64,000 nt of DNA from Pirellulaceae bacterium (GCA_024102795.1 JAGFJK010000421.1:1-64000), one strand, 5' to 3'; positions 24,487 through 33,926 are shown, numbered from the stretch's first letter. Program-made: numbers and translations. The notes: a model not told the origin generated them from the letters alone.

Positions 24487-25997
24487 TTCCCGGCTTCCGG
24501 CGCGGCGGCTTCCGGCGCCGGTCCCTCACCAAGCTGCTGGCGGAGGTACTCCAGAGCCTTCTCCAACTGGCGATCGACCGGCCGCCCCGTTTCGGGCGCC
24601 GCCGGCAATTCCGCCTCGCCCGTCGGCTTCTCACTCGTCGGCTTCTCACTCGTCGGCTTCTCGCTTGCAGGCTTCTCGCTTGCAGGCTTCTCGCCCTCGG
24701 CCGCGGCGGGGCGGCGGCGGATCAATTCCCGCTCGCGCCGCGCCTGCTCGATGGCCCGCGCTTCCTCGTCGCTGAGCGAGATCTCATAACCTTCGTTGGG
24801 CCGCACGCCCCACTCGTCCTGCTCGTCGTCGCCCTCGTGCCGGTGAATGTTGGCGCCGTTGGGGCGGAGGTAGGTGGCCGTGGTCAGCTTCAGCGCGCTA
24901 CGGCCGTCCTCCAGTTCGACCACATTCTGCACGCTGCCCTTGCCCCAGCTCCGCTGGCCAACCACGATCGCCCGCTGATGGTCCTGCAGGCAGGCGGAGA
25001 CAATCTCGCTGGCGCTGGCGCTGAAATGATTGATCAGCACGGCCATCGGGAAGTCGCCCTCCGTGCCCGGCTCGTGCGCCTCCCAGGTTCGCTTGGGTGA
25101 ACTGCGTCCCTCGGTCGACACAATCCGGCCGCTGTCGATGAACAAGTCGCAAACCTCGATCGCCGACGTCAGCAGGCCGCCTGGGTTGTAGCGCAGGTCG
25201 AGCACCAGGGCCCGCATGCCTTGCTGTTTCAGCTCCGCCAGCGCCGCCTTCAACTCCTCGGCCGTGTGGCGGCCGAACGTCAGAATGCGAATCAGCCCGA
25301 TCTTCGCCTCGTCGTCATACATGAACTGCCAGGTATCGTCGTCCCGGCGATGGTCTCCCAGCACGGTCTGCACGCGGATCACGTCCCGCCGCAGCTTGAC
25401 GGATCGCGGCTGCTTGTCCTGGGGACTTTGAATCTTCAGCGAAACCTCCGTGCCAATCTTGCCTTTCATCAGCTTGACCGCGTCGTCAATGGTGATCCCC
25501 CGGGCGCTCTGGCCCTCGATCTCCGTGATCACGTCGCCGGCCATCAACCCGGCCGCGTAGGCGGGTGTACCGTAGATCGGGCTGATGATCTCCAGGTTCT
25601 CGCCCTGCTGGCGCACCTGGATGCCCACGCCGCCGAATTCGCTCTCCACTCCGGTGCGAAAACGGTCGATCTGAGCGGGCGGGATGTAGTCCGAATAGGG
25701 ATCGAGCTCCGAGAGCATCCCCCGCAGCGCGGCCTCCATCAATCGCCGCCGATCCACCTGGCGGACATAATTGCGATCGACCTGGTCCAGGGCATCGACG
25801 AACACCTTCAGCAGTTCAAAGTATTCGTCTCCCGCAGGGCTGGTCGGAGACCCGTCTTCCTCGTCTCCCGCGGGGCGGGCCTGAGACCCGTCTTGCTTGG
25901 GTTGCCCCGTCGCGGGTTCCTGTCCCCAGGCCAGGCCCACGGTTCCCCAGGCCAGGCAGAAGCAGACAACGATCCGGCCCAGCACGTGCATTTTCAT
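24483..25997 (-). CDS. S41 family C-terminal processing protease (CtpA-like)
   Basis: A 504-residue exported protease. Signal peptide MKMHVLGRIVVCFCLAWG...AWG; then a helical region (FVDALDQVDRNYVRQVDRRRL); a PDZ domain (GVGIQVRQQGENLEIISPIYG ... AYAAGLMAGDVITEIEGQSARG); then the peptidase core. The catalytic Ser lies in FSASASEIVSACLQDH and the general-base Lys in RSWGKGSVQNVVEL. Two stretches look slippage- or repeat-derived: a duplicated SPAGDE-type block just after the signal peptide, and EKPASEKPASEKPTSEKPT near the C-terminus. The ATG at 25997 precedes the signal peptide; the upstream frame is unlikely coding. It overlaps tsaD by 4 bases and is divergent from lhgO. Confidence 0.9.
   Translation of the reverse strand: MKMHVLGRIVVCFCLAWGTVGLAWGQEPATGQPKQDGSQARPAGDEEDGSPTSPAGDEYFELLKVFVDALDQVDRNYVRQVDRRRLMEAALRGMLSELDPYSDYIPPAQIDRFRTGVESEFGGVGIQVRQQGENLEIISPIYGTPAYAAGLMAGDVITEIEGQSARGITIDDAVKLMKGKIGTEVSLKIQSPQDKQPRSVKLRRDVIRVQTVLGDHRRDDDTWQFMYDDEAKIGLIRILTFGRHTAEELKAALAELKQQGMRALVLDLRYNPGGLLTSAIEVCDLFIDSGRIVSTEGRSSPKRTWEAHEPGTEGDFPMAVLINHFSASASEIVSACLQDHQRAIVVGQRSWGKGSVQNVVELEDGRSALKLTTATYLRPNGANIHRHEGDDEQDEWGVRPNEGYEISLSDEEARAIEQARRERELIRRRPAAAEGEKPASEKPASEKPTSEKPTSEKPTGEAELPAAPETGRPVDRQLEKALEYLRQQLGEGPAPEAAAPEAGK
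24626..24690. repeat. 15-bp tandem repeat in ctp encoding (SEKPx)n
   Basis: Five consecutive 15-bp units (ctcgtcggcttctcg or cttgcaggcttctcg on the plus strand) that encode the PASEKPASEKPTSEKP linker of the protease. They come in two sequence variants, two or three copies each, so the array expanded by slippage after a point change. Confidence 0.8.
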
Positions 25998-26194
25998 CGG
26001 CGGGACGCTCCTCAAGACCCAACTCGTACCCGAAGGCGGCCTCGCCCAAGGCGCGACAAAGCGTCGTAAGACAAAAAAACCGCCCGACTTACGTCGATTA
26101 TAGGTGAGTCGCGCCAAGGCGACAACCGCCAGCCGTGGACCCGTCCTTGTCAGGCGGCCACGGTCGCCGACAATAACGACCACGGAGTATCCTG

Positions 26195-27409
26195 ATGGAC
26201 GCCAACATTGCCGTGATCGGAGGCGGAATCGTGGGGCTGGCGACGGCCTACCGCCTGGGGCAGCGATATCCGCATTATCGCGTGCTGGTGCTGGAGAAAG
26301 AGTCGCAGGTGGGTGCCCACCAATCGGGGCACAATTCGGGCGTTCTGCATTCGGGCATCTATTACCGGCCCGGTTCGCTCAAGGCGCTCAACTGCCGCCA
26401 AGGAAAGCTGGCGATGGAGGCCTTTTGCAAGGACGAGGGGATTCCGTATGAAGTCTGCGGCAAGGTGATCGTGGCGGTGACGGACGAGGAGCTGCCGCTG
26501 CTGGAACGGATCTACGAGCGCGGGCAGCAGAACGGGGTGCGCTGCGAACTGATTCCCGCCGAGAGGCTGGCGGAGCTGGAGCCGCACGCGGCCGGAGTGC
26601 GGGCGATCCATGTGCCGGAAGCTGGCATTGTGGACTATCGGCAGGTCTGCATCCGCCTGGCGCAGCACGTCAAGCTGCGCGGCGGCGACGTGCTGACGGG
26701 CGCGCGAGTGGAGCGCGTCGTGCGAGGGACAAATCAGGTTGAGCTGGTCACGGCCGAGCGGACCTACGTGGCCGGCTGGGTCGTGAACTGCGCGGGGCTG
26801 CATTGCGACCGGATGATGGCCGCGGCCGGCCAGCCGCCCGAAACGCGGATCGTGCCGTTTCGGGGCGAGTATTACGAATTGCAGCCACAGGCCCGGCATC
26901 TCTGCCGCAACCTGATTTATCCGGTCCCGAATCCGGCGTTTCCGTTCCTGGGAGTCCACTTCACGCGGATGGTGGATGGATCGATCGAGTGCGGTCCGAA
27001 CGCGGTGCTGGCGTTTGCCCGCGAAGGCTACCGCAAAACGGACTTCAACCTGCGCGACCTGGCCGAATCGCTGGGTTACGTCGGCTTCCGGCGGCTGGCG
27101 TTCAAGTACTGGCGAACCGGCCTGGGCGAGATGTGGCGGTCGTACAACAAGGCGGCGTTCGTGCACGCGCTGCAGCGGCTCGTGCCGGACGTTCGCGGTG
27201 CGGATCTGGTTCCGGCGCGAGCGGGCGTGCGGGCTCAAGCGATTCGTCCCGACGGCGAGATGGTGGACGATTTCCTGATTCAGGCCACGGACCGCATCAT
27301 CCACGTCGAAAGCGCTCCGTCGCCCGCCGCCACGTCGTCGCTGAACATCGGCCAACTGGTGGTCGATGCGCTGGCTCCGCAACTGGATGGCCAGGCCGCC
27401 GAAAAGTAG
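26195..27409 (+). CDS. lhgO: L-2-hydroxyglutarate oxidase/dehydrogenase
   Basis: A 404-residue FAD-dependent oxidoreductase of the DAO fold. The dinucleotide-binding motif is IAVIGGGIVGLATAYRLGQR, followed by family signatures VGAHQSGHNSGVLHSGIYY and ALNCRQGKLAMEAFCKDEGI. It oxidises L-2-hydroxyglutarate to 2-oxoglutarate, passing electrons to the membrane quinone pool in E. coli. ATG at 26195. It lies upstream of, and on the same strand as, the glcDEF-like genes but is separated by about 270 bases of palindromic repeats, so it may form its own transcript. Confidence 0.9.
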   Translation: MDANIAVIGGGIVGLATAYRLGQRYPHYRVLVLEKESQVGAHQSGHNSGVLHSGIYYRPGSLKALNCRQGKLAMEAFCKDEGIPYEVCGKVIVAVTDEELPLLERIYERGQQNGVRCELIPAERLAELEPHAAGVRAIHVPEAGIVDYRQVCIRLAQHVKLRGGDVLTGARVERVVRGTNQVELVTAERTYVAGWVVNCAGLHCDRMMAAAGQPPETRIVPFRGEYYELQPQARHLCRNLIYPVPNPAFPFLGVHFTRMVDGSIECGPNAVLAFAREGYRKTDFNLRDLAESLGYVGFRRLAFKYWRTGLGEMWRSYNKAAFVHALQRLVPDVRGADLVPARAGVRAQAIRPDGEMVDDFLIQATDRIIHVESAPSPAATSSLNIGQLVVDALAPQLDGQAAEK

Positions 27410-27683
27410 CCCTTCGCTTCCATAGTAGCCTTTCGCTCCGCGAAAGTAGCTGGCGTCGCGCGCGAGCACGGCGTTGGAGTTGGCCTCTTGGGAGCGGCCA
27501 CGCTACTTTCGCGGAGCGAAAGGCGACTATGGCGCTACTTTCGCGGAGCGAAAGGCGACCATGCCGCTACTTTCGCGAAGCCAATGGCGACAATCGGCCG
27601 TCTGGCCAGCGGAGTTCAGGCGTTTATAATCAAGGGCGTTGAGTCCGCCTGGCGAGCCTGCCCACCCGAACTGTGCTTTTCTC
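27410..27683. repeat. Cluster of four dispersed palindromic elements
   Basis: Copies of gcctttcgctccgcgaaagtagc or its reverse complement occur near 27428, 27503, 27534 and 27564; the last is degenerate (ttcgcgaagccaatggc). Core arms CTTTCGC and GCGAAAG surround a TCC loop. This is the whole of the gap between lhgO and glcD. Confidence 0.75.
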
Positions 27684-29123
27684 ATGGCCCCTGCGATTTC
27701 CCCCCGGCTCGTCGAACAGTTCCGCCGCATCGTGGGCGTGGAGAACGTCCTGTCCGCTCATTCGGACCTGCTGGTGTACGAGTGCGACGGGTTCGTGATC
27801 GAGAAGAACTGTCCGGACGTGGTAGTGTTTCCGCGGACGACCGGTCAGGTGTCGGAAGTGGTCAAGGCATGCCGGGTGGCGGGGGTGCCATTCCTGCCAC
27901 GGGGCGCGGGGACCAGTCTGGCCGGCGGCTGCCTGCCGGTCGGAGGCGGCGTGATGATTGTCCTGACGCGAATGCGGGACATCCTGGAGATCAACATCCG
28001 CGACCGCTACGCCGTGGTGCAACCCGGTGTGGTCAACGTCTGGCTGACCCAGGCGCTCCGGGGCAGCGGCTATCATTACGCGCCGGATCCGTCGAGCCAG
28101 GGGGCCTGCACCATCGGCGGCAACGTGGCCACGAATTCGGGCGGCCCGCACACGCTGAAGTACGGTGTGACGGTCAATCACGTGCTGGGCGTGGAAGCGG
28201 TCCTGGCGGACGGGCGGATCGAGCAGTTTGGCGGACCGGCGGAGGACAGTCCGGGCCTGGACCTGGTCGGTGCCCTGGTCGGCAGCGAAGGCACGCTGGC
28301 GATTGTGACCAAAGTCTGGGTGCGGCTGACGCGCGATCCTCAGGGTTACCGGACCATGCTGGGCGTGTTCGAATCGGTCGACGACGCCACCAGCGCGATC
28401 AGCGAGATCATCGGAGCGGGCATTGTCCCGGCGGCGCTGGAGATGCTGGATCACGGCATCCTGGAGGCGCTGGAGGCGGCCTTTCAGTTCGGCTTTCCGC
28501 TGGATGCCCAGGCCATCCTGCTGATCGAGGTCGATGGCCTGGAGGCTGGACTGGACGCGCAGCGGGAGCGGATCGTCGAACTGTGCGGCAAGTGCGGTGC
28601 CCGCGAGGTGCGGAGGGCCGACAGCCCGGCGGAGCGGCAGAAGCTGTGGAAGTGCCGCAAGCAGGCGTTCGGCGCCATCGGCCGGCTGAGTCCCAGTTAT
28701 TGCACTCAGGACGGCGTCGTCCCGCGGACCAAACTGCCCCACATCCTGCGGCGAATCACCGAAATCGGCCGCAAGTACGAACTGCGGATCGTCAACGTGT
28801 TTCACGCCGGCGACGGCAATATCCATCCGATTCTGCTGTTCGACGAACGCGACCAGCAGCAGACGCGGCGCGTGCTGGAGGCCAGCGGCGAGATCCTGGA
28901 CGAGTGCCTGGCGTGCGGAGGCAGCGTGACGGGCGAGCACGGGATTGGCGTCGAAAAGATCCACTTCATGCAGAAGATGTTCACGCCCGACGACCTGCGG
29001 GCGATGGCCAATCTGCGCGATGCGTTCAACCCGGACAACGTCCTCAGTCCCGATAAGATGCTGCCCACCGCCGGCGGCTGCGGAATGGAGCAGAAGCATC
29101 CCGGCCGGCGGGCCGCCTTGTAA
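27684..29123 (+). CDS. glcD: FAD-linked glycolate/D-2-hydroxyacid oxidase subunit GlcD
   Basis: A 479-residue flavoprotein of the GlcD/D-lactate dehydrogenase type. The FAD-binding PCMH domain is recognisable by VVVFPRTTGQVSEVVKAC, PFLPRGAGTSLAGGCLPVGG and ATNSGGPHTLKYGVT. The C-terminal oxidase cap ends with the typical HAGDGNIHPILLFDERD and GSVTGEHGIGVEKIHFM. It should oxidise glycolate or a related 2-hydroxyacid together with the GlcE- and GlcF-like proteins encoded downstream. ATG at 27684 is preferred to an upstream TTG. It is followed by the glcE-like gene after about 110 bases. Confidence 0.9.
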   Translation: MAPAISPRLVEQFRRIVGVENVLSAHSDLLVYECDGFVIEKNCPDVVVFPRTTGQVSEVVKACRVAGVPFLPRGAGTSLAGGCLPVGGGVMIVLTRMRDILEINIRDRYAVVQPGVVNVWLTQALRGSGYHYAPDPSSQGACTIGGNVATNSGGPHTLKYGVTVNHVLGVEAVLADGRIEQFGGPAEDSPGLDLVGALVGSEGTLAIVTKVWVRLTRDPQGYRTMLGVFESVDDATSAISEIIGAGIVPAALEMLDHGILEALEAAFQFGFPLDAQAILLIEVDGLEAGLDAQRERIVELCGKCGAREVRRADSPAERQKLWKCRKQAFGAIGRLSPSYCTQDGVVPRTKLPHILRRITEIGRKYELRIVNVFHAGDGNIHPILLFDERDQQQTRRVLEASGEILDECLACGGSVTGEHGIGVEKIHFMQKMFTPDDLRAMANLRDAFNPDNVLSPDKMLPTAGGCGMEQKHPGRRAAL

Positions 29124-29233
29124 CGATTCGCCGCTCGCGGCGAGCGGCAAGGCCTTGGCCCGCCGGACCATGCCGGCAAACTCCCGTCGGATCACACCCC
29201 CTGGAACCTGGTTGCATTGCACCTGGAATTGCC

Positions 29234-30481
29234 GTGAACAGCACGCTCGCTGCTTTGCCCCTGACGCGGACTTGCCAGCCGTCCAGCCTGGACGAAGTCG
29301 CCGCGTTGATTGCCGAGGCGTCCAGTCGTCAGACGGCCGTCTATCCCTTGGGTGGCGACACCAGTCTGGACTACGGCTTGCCGGCCAAGGTCGAGGGCTG
29401 GGGATTGTCGCTGGCCGGCATGCGGCGGATTGTCGATTACCCGGCCCGCGACATGACGGTAACGGTCGAGGCGGGAATGACGATGACCGAACTGGCCGAG
29501 CTGCTGGCGGGCGAGGGCCAGCAATTGCCGATCGACGTGCCGCATCCCGATCAGGCGACGATCGGCGGCGTGGTGGCCACGGCCTTCAACGGGCCCCGCC
29601 GCTACGGGCTGGGGTCGATCCGCGACCACGTGATCGGGATCCAGGCCGTGGATGGCCGTGGCATGCCGTTCAAGGGCGGCGGGCGGGTGGTCAAGAACGT
29701 CGCGGGTTACGACTTCTGCAAACTGCTGACCGGTTCGCTGGGCACCCTGGGCGTGATCACGCAGATGACTTTCAAGCTCCGCCCGCTGCCGCAGCAGTGG
29801 GCCGTGTTGAGCACGACCGTCGCCGACTGGGACCAAGCCGAGCGGCAACTGGCCGCGCTGGTGGAGTCGCCGTTGGCGCCCAGTGCGATCGAACTGCTGA
29901 GCGGACCTGCGTGGCACGGCCATGCGGCGCTGCCCGCGGGCATGTCCGGCGACGATTCCATCGGCCTGGCGGTCTTTCTGGAAGGGACGACGGCCGAAGT
30001 GGCTTGGATGCGGGACGAACTGCAGAGGCGCTGGCGAAGCGACGGGTTGACGCGCCCCGTGCTGCTGGAGGGAGACCACGCTCGCAATGCCCTGCGGGAC
30101 ATGGCGGAGTTTCCCGCGGGCGATGCGCCGCTGGTCCTGCGCGGCAGCGTGGTCCCCAGTTACACGACCCGCTTGATGGCTCGGGCCCGCGAACTCTTTC
30201 CGGGCGTCTCGCTGCTGGCACATGCCGGCAGCGGCACGGTGCTGATGCGGCTGGCCCAGTTTCCCGCCGAGGGTTTGTCGCGGACCGTCGTCGCTCGCCT
30301 GCAGAGCCTGGCGGCCGCCGGGCACGGGCATGTCAGCGTGCTCTCGAATCCCGCGGCCGCCGAGATGACTCACCAGTGCGTGTGGGGCGGCATCGACGTG
30401 CCTTTCGACGTGATGACCGCCGTCAAACGCCAGTTCGATCCCCACAACCTGCTGAACCCTGGCCGCTTTGTGTACCTATGA
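29234..30481 (+). CDS. glcE: FAD-binding glycolate oxidase subunit GlcE
   Basis: A 415-residue protein with a single FAD-binding PCMH domain: VYPLGGDTSLDYG, MTVTVEAGMTMTELAELLAGEG, ATIGGVVATAFNGPRRYGLGS and GRVVKNVAGYDFCKLLTGSLG. It ends FDPHNLLNPGRFVYL, a typical end for this family. Together with GlcD and GlcF it forms the glycolate oxidase complex. The start is GTG at 29234. Its stop codon overlaps the glcF start (ATGA at 30478-30481), indicating translational coupling. Confidence 0.85.
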   Translation: MNSTLAALPLTRTCQPSSLDEVAALIAEASSRQTAVYPLGGDTSLDYGLPAKVEGWGLSLAGMRRIVDYPARDMTVTVEAGMTMTELAELLAGEGQQLPIDVPHPDQATIGGVVATAFNGPRRYGLGSIRDHVIGIQAVDGRGMPFKGGGRVVKNVAGYDFCKLLTGSLGTLGVITQMTFKLRPLPQQWAVLSTTVADWDQAERQLAALVESPLAPSAIELLSGPAWHGHAALPAGMSGDDSIGLAVFLEGTTAEVAWMRDELQRRWRSDGLTRPVLLEGDHARNALRDMAEFPAGDAPLVLRGSVVPSYTTRLMARARELFPGVSLLAHAGSGTVLMRLAQFPAEGLSRTVVARLQSLAAAGHGHVSVLSNPAAAEMTHQCVWGGIDVPFDVMTAVKRQFDPHNLLNPGRFVYL

Positions 30482-31878
30482 ATGACGATCCCGCCAGCGG
30501 CCCCGCCGCCAACGCCACCGACACCGCCGCGCCAAACACCGCGCCCAGCAAGGCGCCGGACACGCATTTCGCGCCGACCAGCCAGCCGCGTTCCAATCCC
30601 GGCGCCGGCATCGCGTATGGCCTGTTCCTGGACTGCGTGCACTGTGGCCTGTGCACGGCGTCCTGCCCGACGTACGTCGAGCTGGGCAACGAGAACGACA
30701 GTCCGCGAGGCCGGATCTACCTGATGCGGGCCGTGACCGATGGGCGTCTGGAGCTGAACGAGCAGGTGCGCGGCCACCTGGAATTGTGCCTGGATTGCCG
30801 AGCGTGCGAGACGGCGTGCCCGTCCGGAGTGCAGTACGGCAAGTTGATCGAACCGTTCCGTCTGGCGATGGAGCAGACGACGGCCGGGCCGCCCAAGTCG
30901 AGCGACTGGTTCCACCGCTATCTGCTGTTCGGCCTGTTCCCCTACCCGCAGCGGATGGCTCGCGCCCTGATTCCGGCTCGGATCGCTCAGCGCCTGGGAC
31001 TGGACCGGCTGCTGATCGGCACGGGACTCTGGAAACTGCTGCCCCAACGCCTGGGACGCATGGCGACGCTGCTGCCGCCGCTGGATCGTGCACAGCCGCA
31101 ACTGCCCGAACAGTTGCCAGCCAAGGGGCCTCGGCGAGCGCGGGTGGCCCTGTTCACCGGTTGCGTGGGCGACGCCGTGTTTCGTTCCACGAACTGGGCC
31201 ACCGCCCGCGTGCTGCAGGAAAACGGCTGCGAGGTGCTGATTCCCCGCAACCAGGCGTGCTGCGGGGCGATTCACTTCCACGCCGGCAGCGGCGAACCCG
31301 CTCGCGGGCTGGCCGACCAGAACGTGGCCGCGCTGAACGCCAGCGACGTGGACGCCGTGATCGTCAACGTCGCGGGGTGCGGAGCGATGCTCAAGGACTA
31401 CGGCCACCACTGGCAGGACCAGGGGACCGCCGCGCGGGCTGGCTTGGCTGCCAAAGTGAGAGACGTGAGCGAGTTTCTGGATGCGCTGGGACTGGTGCCG
31501 CCACCGGGCGAGATCCCCTACACGGCAACCTACCACGACGCCTGCCACCTGAATCACGCTCAGCGGGTGCGCGAGCAGCCGCGGCGCCTGCTCGCTCAGA
31601 TTCCCGGCCTGCGGCTGCGCGAGCTGGCCGAGTCGGACTTGTGCTGCGGCGCGGCCGGTAGCTACAACCTGACGCAGCCCGAAATGGCCGACCGGCTGGG
31701 GCAGCGCAAGCTGCGCAACATTCTCGACACGGGCGCCCAACTGGCGATCACCGCCAACGCCGGCTGCCTGATGCAAATCGCCCGCGAAGCCCGGCTGCAG
31801 GGCCAGGTGCTGAAGGTGGTCCATCCCATGGATCTGCTCGACCTGAGCTACCGTCGCCAACCGCTACGGTTCCCCTAG
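30478..31878 (+). CDS. glcF: Glycolate oxidase iron-sulfur subunit GlcF
   Basis: A 466-residue protein. After an Ala/Pro/Thr-rich leader of about 40 residues come two 4Fe-4S ferredoxin motifs, CVHCGLCTASCPTY and CLDCRACETACPSG. The C-terminal half has two CCG domains (LFTGCVGDAVFR ... RNQACCGAIHFHAG; TYHDACHLNHAQ ... DLCCGAAGSYNL). This is the electron-transfer subunit of the GlcDEF complex, at the membrane face. The ATG at 30478 overlaps the glcE stop. The frame is open upstream to 28945 within glcD and glcE, but that part is a shadow. The low-complexity leader is longer than usual for GlcF. Confidence 0.9.
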   Translation: MNDDPASGPAANATDTAAPNTAPSKAPDTHFAPTSQPRSNPGAGIAYGLFLDCVHCGLCTASCPTYVELGNENDSPRGRIYLMRAVTDGRLELNEQVRGHLELCLDCRACETACPSGVQYGKLIEPFRLAMEQTTAGPPKSSDWFHRYLLFGLFPYPQRMARALIPARIAQRLGLDRLLIGTGLWKLLPQRLGRMATLLPPLDRAQPQLPEQLPAKGPRRARVALFTGCVGDAVFRSTNWATARVLQENGCEVLIPRNQACCGAIHFHAGSGEPARGLADQNVAALNASDVDAVIVNVAGCGAMLKDYGHHWQDQGTAARAGLAAKVRDVSEFLDALGLVPPPGEIPYTATYHDACHLNHAQRVREQPRRLLAQIPGLRLRELAESDLCCGAAGSYNLTQPEMADRLGQRKLRNILDTGAQLAITANAGCLMQIAREARLQGQVLKVVHPMDLLDLSYRRQPLRFP

Positions 31879-32018
31879 GAGATGTCTACCTGGAAGCGCG
31901 GGATCCGGAACCGATGAAAGGCAAGCGGTGAGTCGTTGGCGTGGGTTTCCCATCGGGTCGATTCCGTTTACAGTCAGAGCGACCGTCGTGTGCCCTGGTG
32001 CAACTGCGGAAGGTTGAG

Positions 32019-33140
32019 ATGCGCATGAATGCTCCCGATTCCACCAGCTCGCCGCGAGCGACGGTCGAAACACTGCGCTGGGTTGGCGGCAACGACGGCC
32101 ACCTGGTGCTGATCGACCAGACGCGTTTGCCGCGGGAACTGCACTACCTGGAATGCCGCGACGTCGAGACCGTCTGGGAGGCGATCCGGCAGTTGCGCGT
32201 GCGGGGCGCTCCGGCCATCGGCATCGCGGCCGCTTACGGAGTCTGCCTGGGCATGCAGCGGTGCGACGGAGCGGACCGGGCGGCTTGCGAGCGACGGCTG
32301 GGGGAAGTCGCCGATTACCTGGCCGGCAGCCGGCCCACGGCGGTCAACCTGTTCTGGGCGCTGGACCGCATGCGGGCGAGGGCTCGCGGCCTGGGTGATG
32401 CGACAGTCGGCCAGTGGCAGTCGGTCCTGCTGGAGGAAGCCCGCCGGATTCACGACGAAGATCGGGCGATGTGCCACGCGATTGGCCGCCACGGCGCGGA
32501 ACTGCTGGCCGACGGCGCCGGGGTGCTGACGCATTGCAACGCGGGCGGGCTGGCAACGGCCGAATACGGGACCGCCCTGTCGATGTTCTTCACCGCCCAG
32601 GACCAGGGCAAGCGGCTGCACGTGTTTGTCGACGAAACCCGTCCGCTGCTGCAAGGCGCTCGACTGACCGCCTGGGAGCTGCGCGAGCGCGGCATTCCAG
32701 CCACCTTGATCTGCGATTCCATGGCAGCGCAGGTGATGCGCGAGGGGCGGGTGCAGGCGGTCGTGACCGGCGCCGACCGGATCGCGGCCAATGGCGACAC
32801 GGCCAACAAGATCGGCACCTACGGGCTGGCTGTGCTGGCCGAGGCGCATGGGATTCCGTTCTACGTGGCCGCGCCGCGCAGCACGTTTGACAGGCAACTG
32901 GCCAGCGGCGACGGGATTCCGATCGAACTGCGCGACCCGGCCGAAATCACCCACGGCTTCGGGCGGGAAACGGCGCCGCCAGGGATCGACGTCTACAATC
33001 CGGCCTTCGACGTCACGCCCGCCCGCCTGATCTCGGCCATCGTCACCGACGTGGGGCTCATCCGCCCTGTGCGGCGAGAGACGATTGCCGAGGTGCTGGG
33101 CGAGGAAACGGGAAGAGGCGCGATTACCCGCGGCGGCTGA
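32019..33140 (+). CDS. mtnA: S-methyl-5-thioribose-1-phosphate isomerase
   Basis: A 373-residue enzyme of the methionine salvage pathway that converts 5-methylthioribose 1-phosphate to the ribulose form. It belongs to the eIF2B-related isomerase family: RVRGAPAIGIAAAYGVCLG, the catalytic-Cys motif THCNAGGLATAEYGTAL, DETRPLLQGARLTAWEL with the catalytic Asp region, and VTGADRIAANGDTANKIGTY. The end (NPAFDVTPARLISAIVTDVG) is typical. ATG at 32019 or 32025 are equally possible. Its 3' end overlaps the convergent RraA-like gene by 17 bases. No other methionine salvage gene is visible in the window. Confidence 0.92.
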   Translation: MRMNAPDSTSSPRATVETLRWVGGNDGHLVLIDQTRLPRELHYLECRDVETVWEAIRQLRVRGAPAIGIAAAYGVCLGMQRCDGADRAACERRLGEVADYLAGSRPTAVNLFWALDRMRARARGLGDATVGQWQSVLLEEARRIHDEDRAMCHAIGRHGAELLADGAGVLTHCNAGGLATAEYGTALSMFFTAQDQGKRLHVFVDETRPLLQGARLTAWELRERGIPATLICDSMAAQVMREGRVQAVVTGADRIAANGDTANKIGTYGLAVLAEAHGIPFYVAAPRSTFDRQLASGDGIPIELRDPAEITHGFGRETAPPGIDVYNPAFDVTPARLISAIVTDVGLIRPVRRETIAEVLGEETGRGAITRGG

Positions 33141-33852
33141 GCTGCTGCTGCAGCTTGCGGGCCACCTCCTGGAACTCGGCCCGCAGTTCGGCGAACCGGG
33201 CCAGCGACTTCGCGCCAGGCGCCTTGACGTAATCCAGCATCAACTCCTCGGCCGCCACGAACTGGCCCGCCACGTCGGCCACTTCCGTGGCAATCGCCAC
33301 CGGGATGTTGGTCACTCCGTTGGCGTCCCCATGCAACAGGTCACCCTGGTTGACCATCAGGCCGCCGACGCGCACCGGCAAGCCCAGGTGCAGCATGTGG
33401 CAGTAGCCGTGGGAGCAGATGGTCGAACCGGTGAAGACGGGATACCTCAGCTCGCGGACCTGGTTCAAGTCGCGGCCGCCGCCATTGGTCACCAGACCCA
33501 CCGATCCGAATGCCTGGTAGGTCGAACACATCACCTCGCCAAACACGGCGGCCACGGGCGGATCGTCCAGGTCCTGGAACACGACGACCGCCGGGCCCGG
33601 CAACTGGGTGAACTGCTCCAGTTGCCGCTGGATGCTGCCGTAGGCGTCGCCCCCGGCCGGGGGCGCGTCCGAGCGGAACGCGGCCGTGCAGGCGAAACCG
33701 ACCATCGGCGGCAGCAGCGGATCGTTGCTCCGCACGCGATGGTCCATGTAACCTTGATTCCGGGGCCGGATGTCGAACAGCTCGATCACGTTGCAGATCG
33801 TCGGGGTGTCGAACTGGGCCAGCTTGCGCAGCGTTTCCGCGGTAATGCTCAT
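33124..33852 (-). CDS. RraA-like / 4-hydroxy-4-methyl-2-oxoglutarate aldolase family protein
   Basis: A 242-residue protein starting MSITAETLRKLAQFDTPTIC, with NVIELFDIRP and a central substrate-binding segment (AFGSVGLVTNGGGRDLNQVREL) resembling the GxxxDGxxRD motif of RraA and HMG aldolases; NGGGRD replaces the usual DG-x-R-D form. VGGLMVNQGDLLHGDANGV matches the family's metal-site region (GDxxxxDxxGV, here GDANGV). The role could be aldolase-like or regulatory. ATG at 33852; a longer upstream frame is not supported. It lies between mtnA (convergent) and glnA (same strand). Confidence 0.75.
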   Translation of the reverse strand: MSITAETLRKLAQFDTPTICNVIELFDIRPRNQGYMDHRVRSNDPLLPPMVGFACTAAFRSDAPPAGGDAYGSIQRQLEQFTQLPGPAVVVFQDLDDPPVAAVFGEVMCSTYQAFGSVGLVTNGGGRDLNQVRELRYPVFTGSTICSHGYCHMLHLGLPVRVGGLMVNQGDLLHGDANGVTNIPVAIATEVADVAGQFVAAEELMLDYVKAPGAKSLARFAELRAEFQEVARKLQQQLSRRG

Positions 33853-33926
33853 GGCGTTGGAAATGGTTGGCAGCGAGGTGGGAAGGAAAGGCTGGCGTCG
33901 CGACACCGGGCCGCCACGCCGGAAAC

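Noticed and set aside
28945-31878. A 977-residue ORF ending at the GlcF stop
   Set aside because: Only the last 466 residues have GlcF motifs. The upstream part lies in the wrong frame of glcD and glcE and is Arg/Gly-rich.
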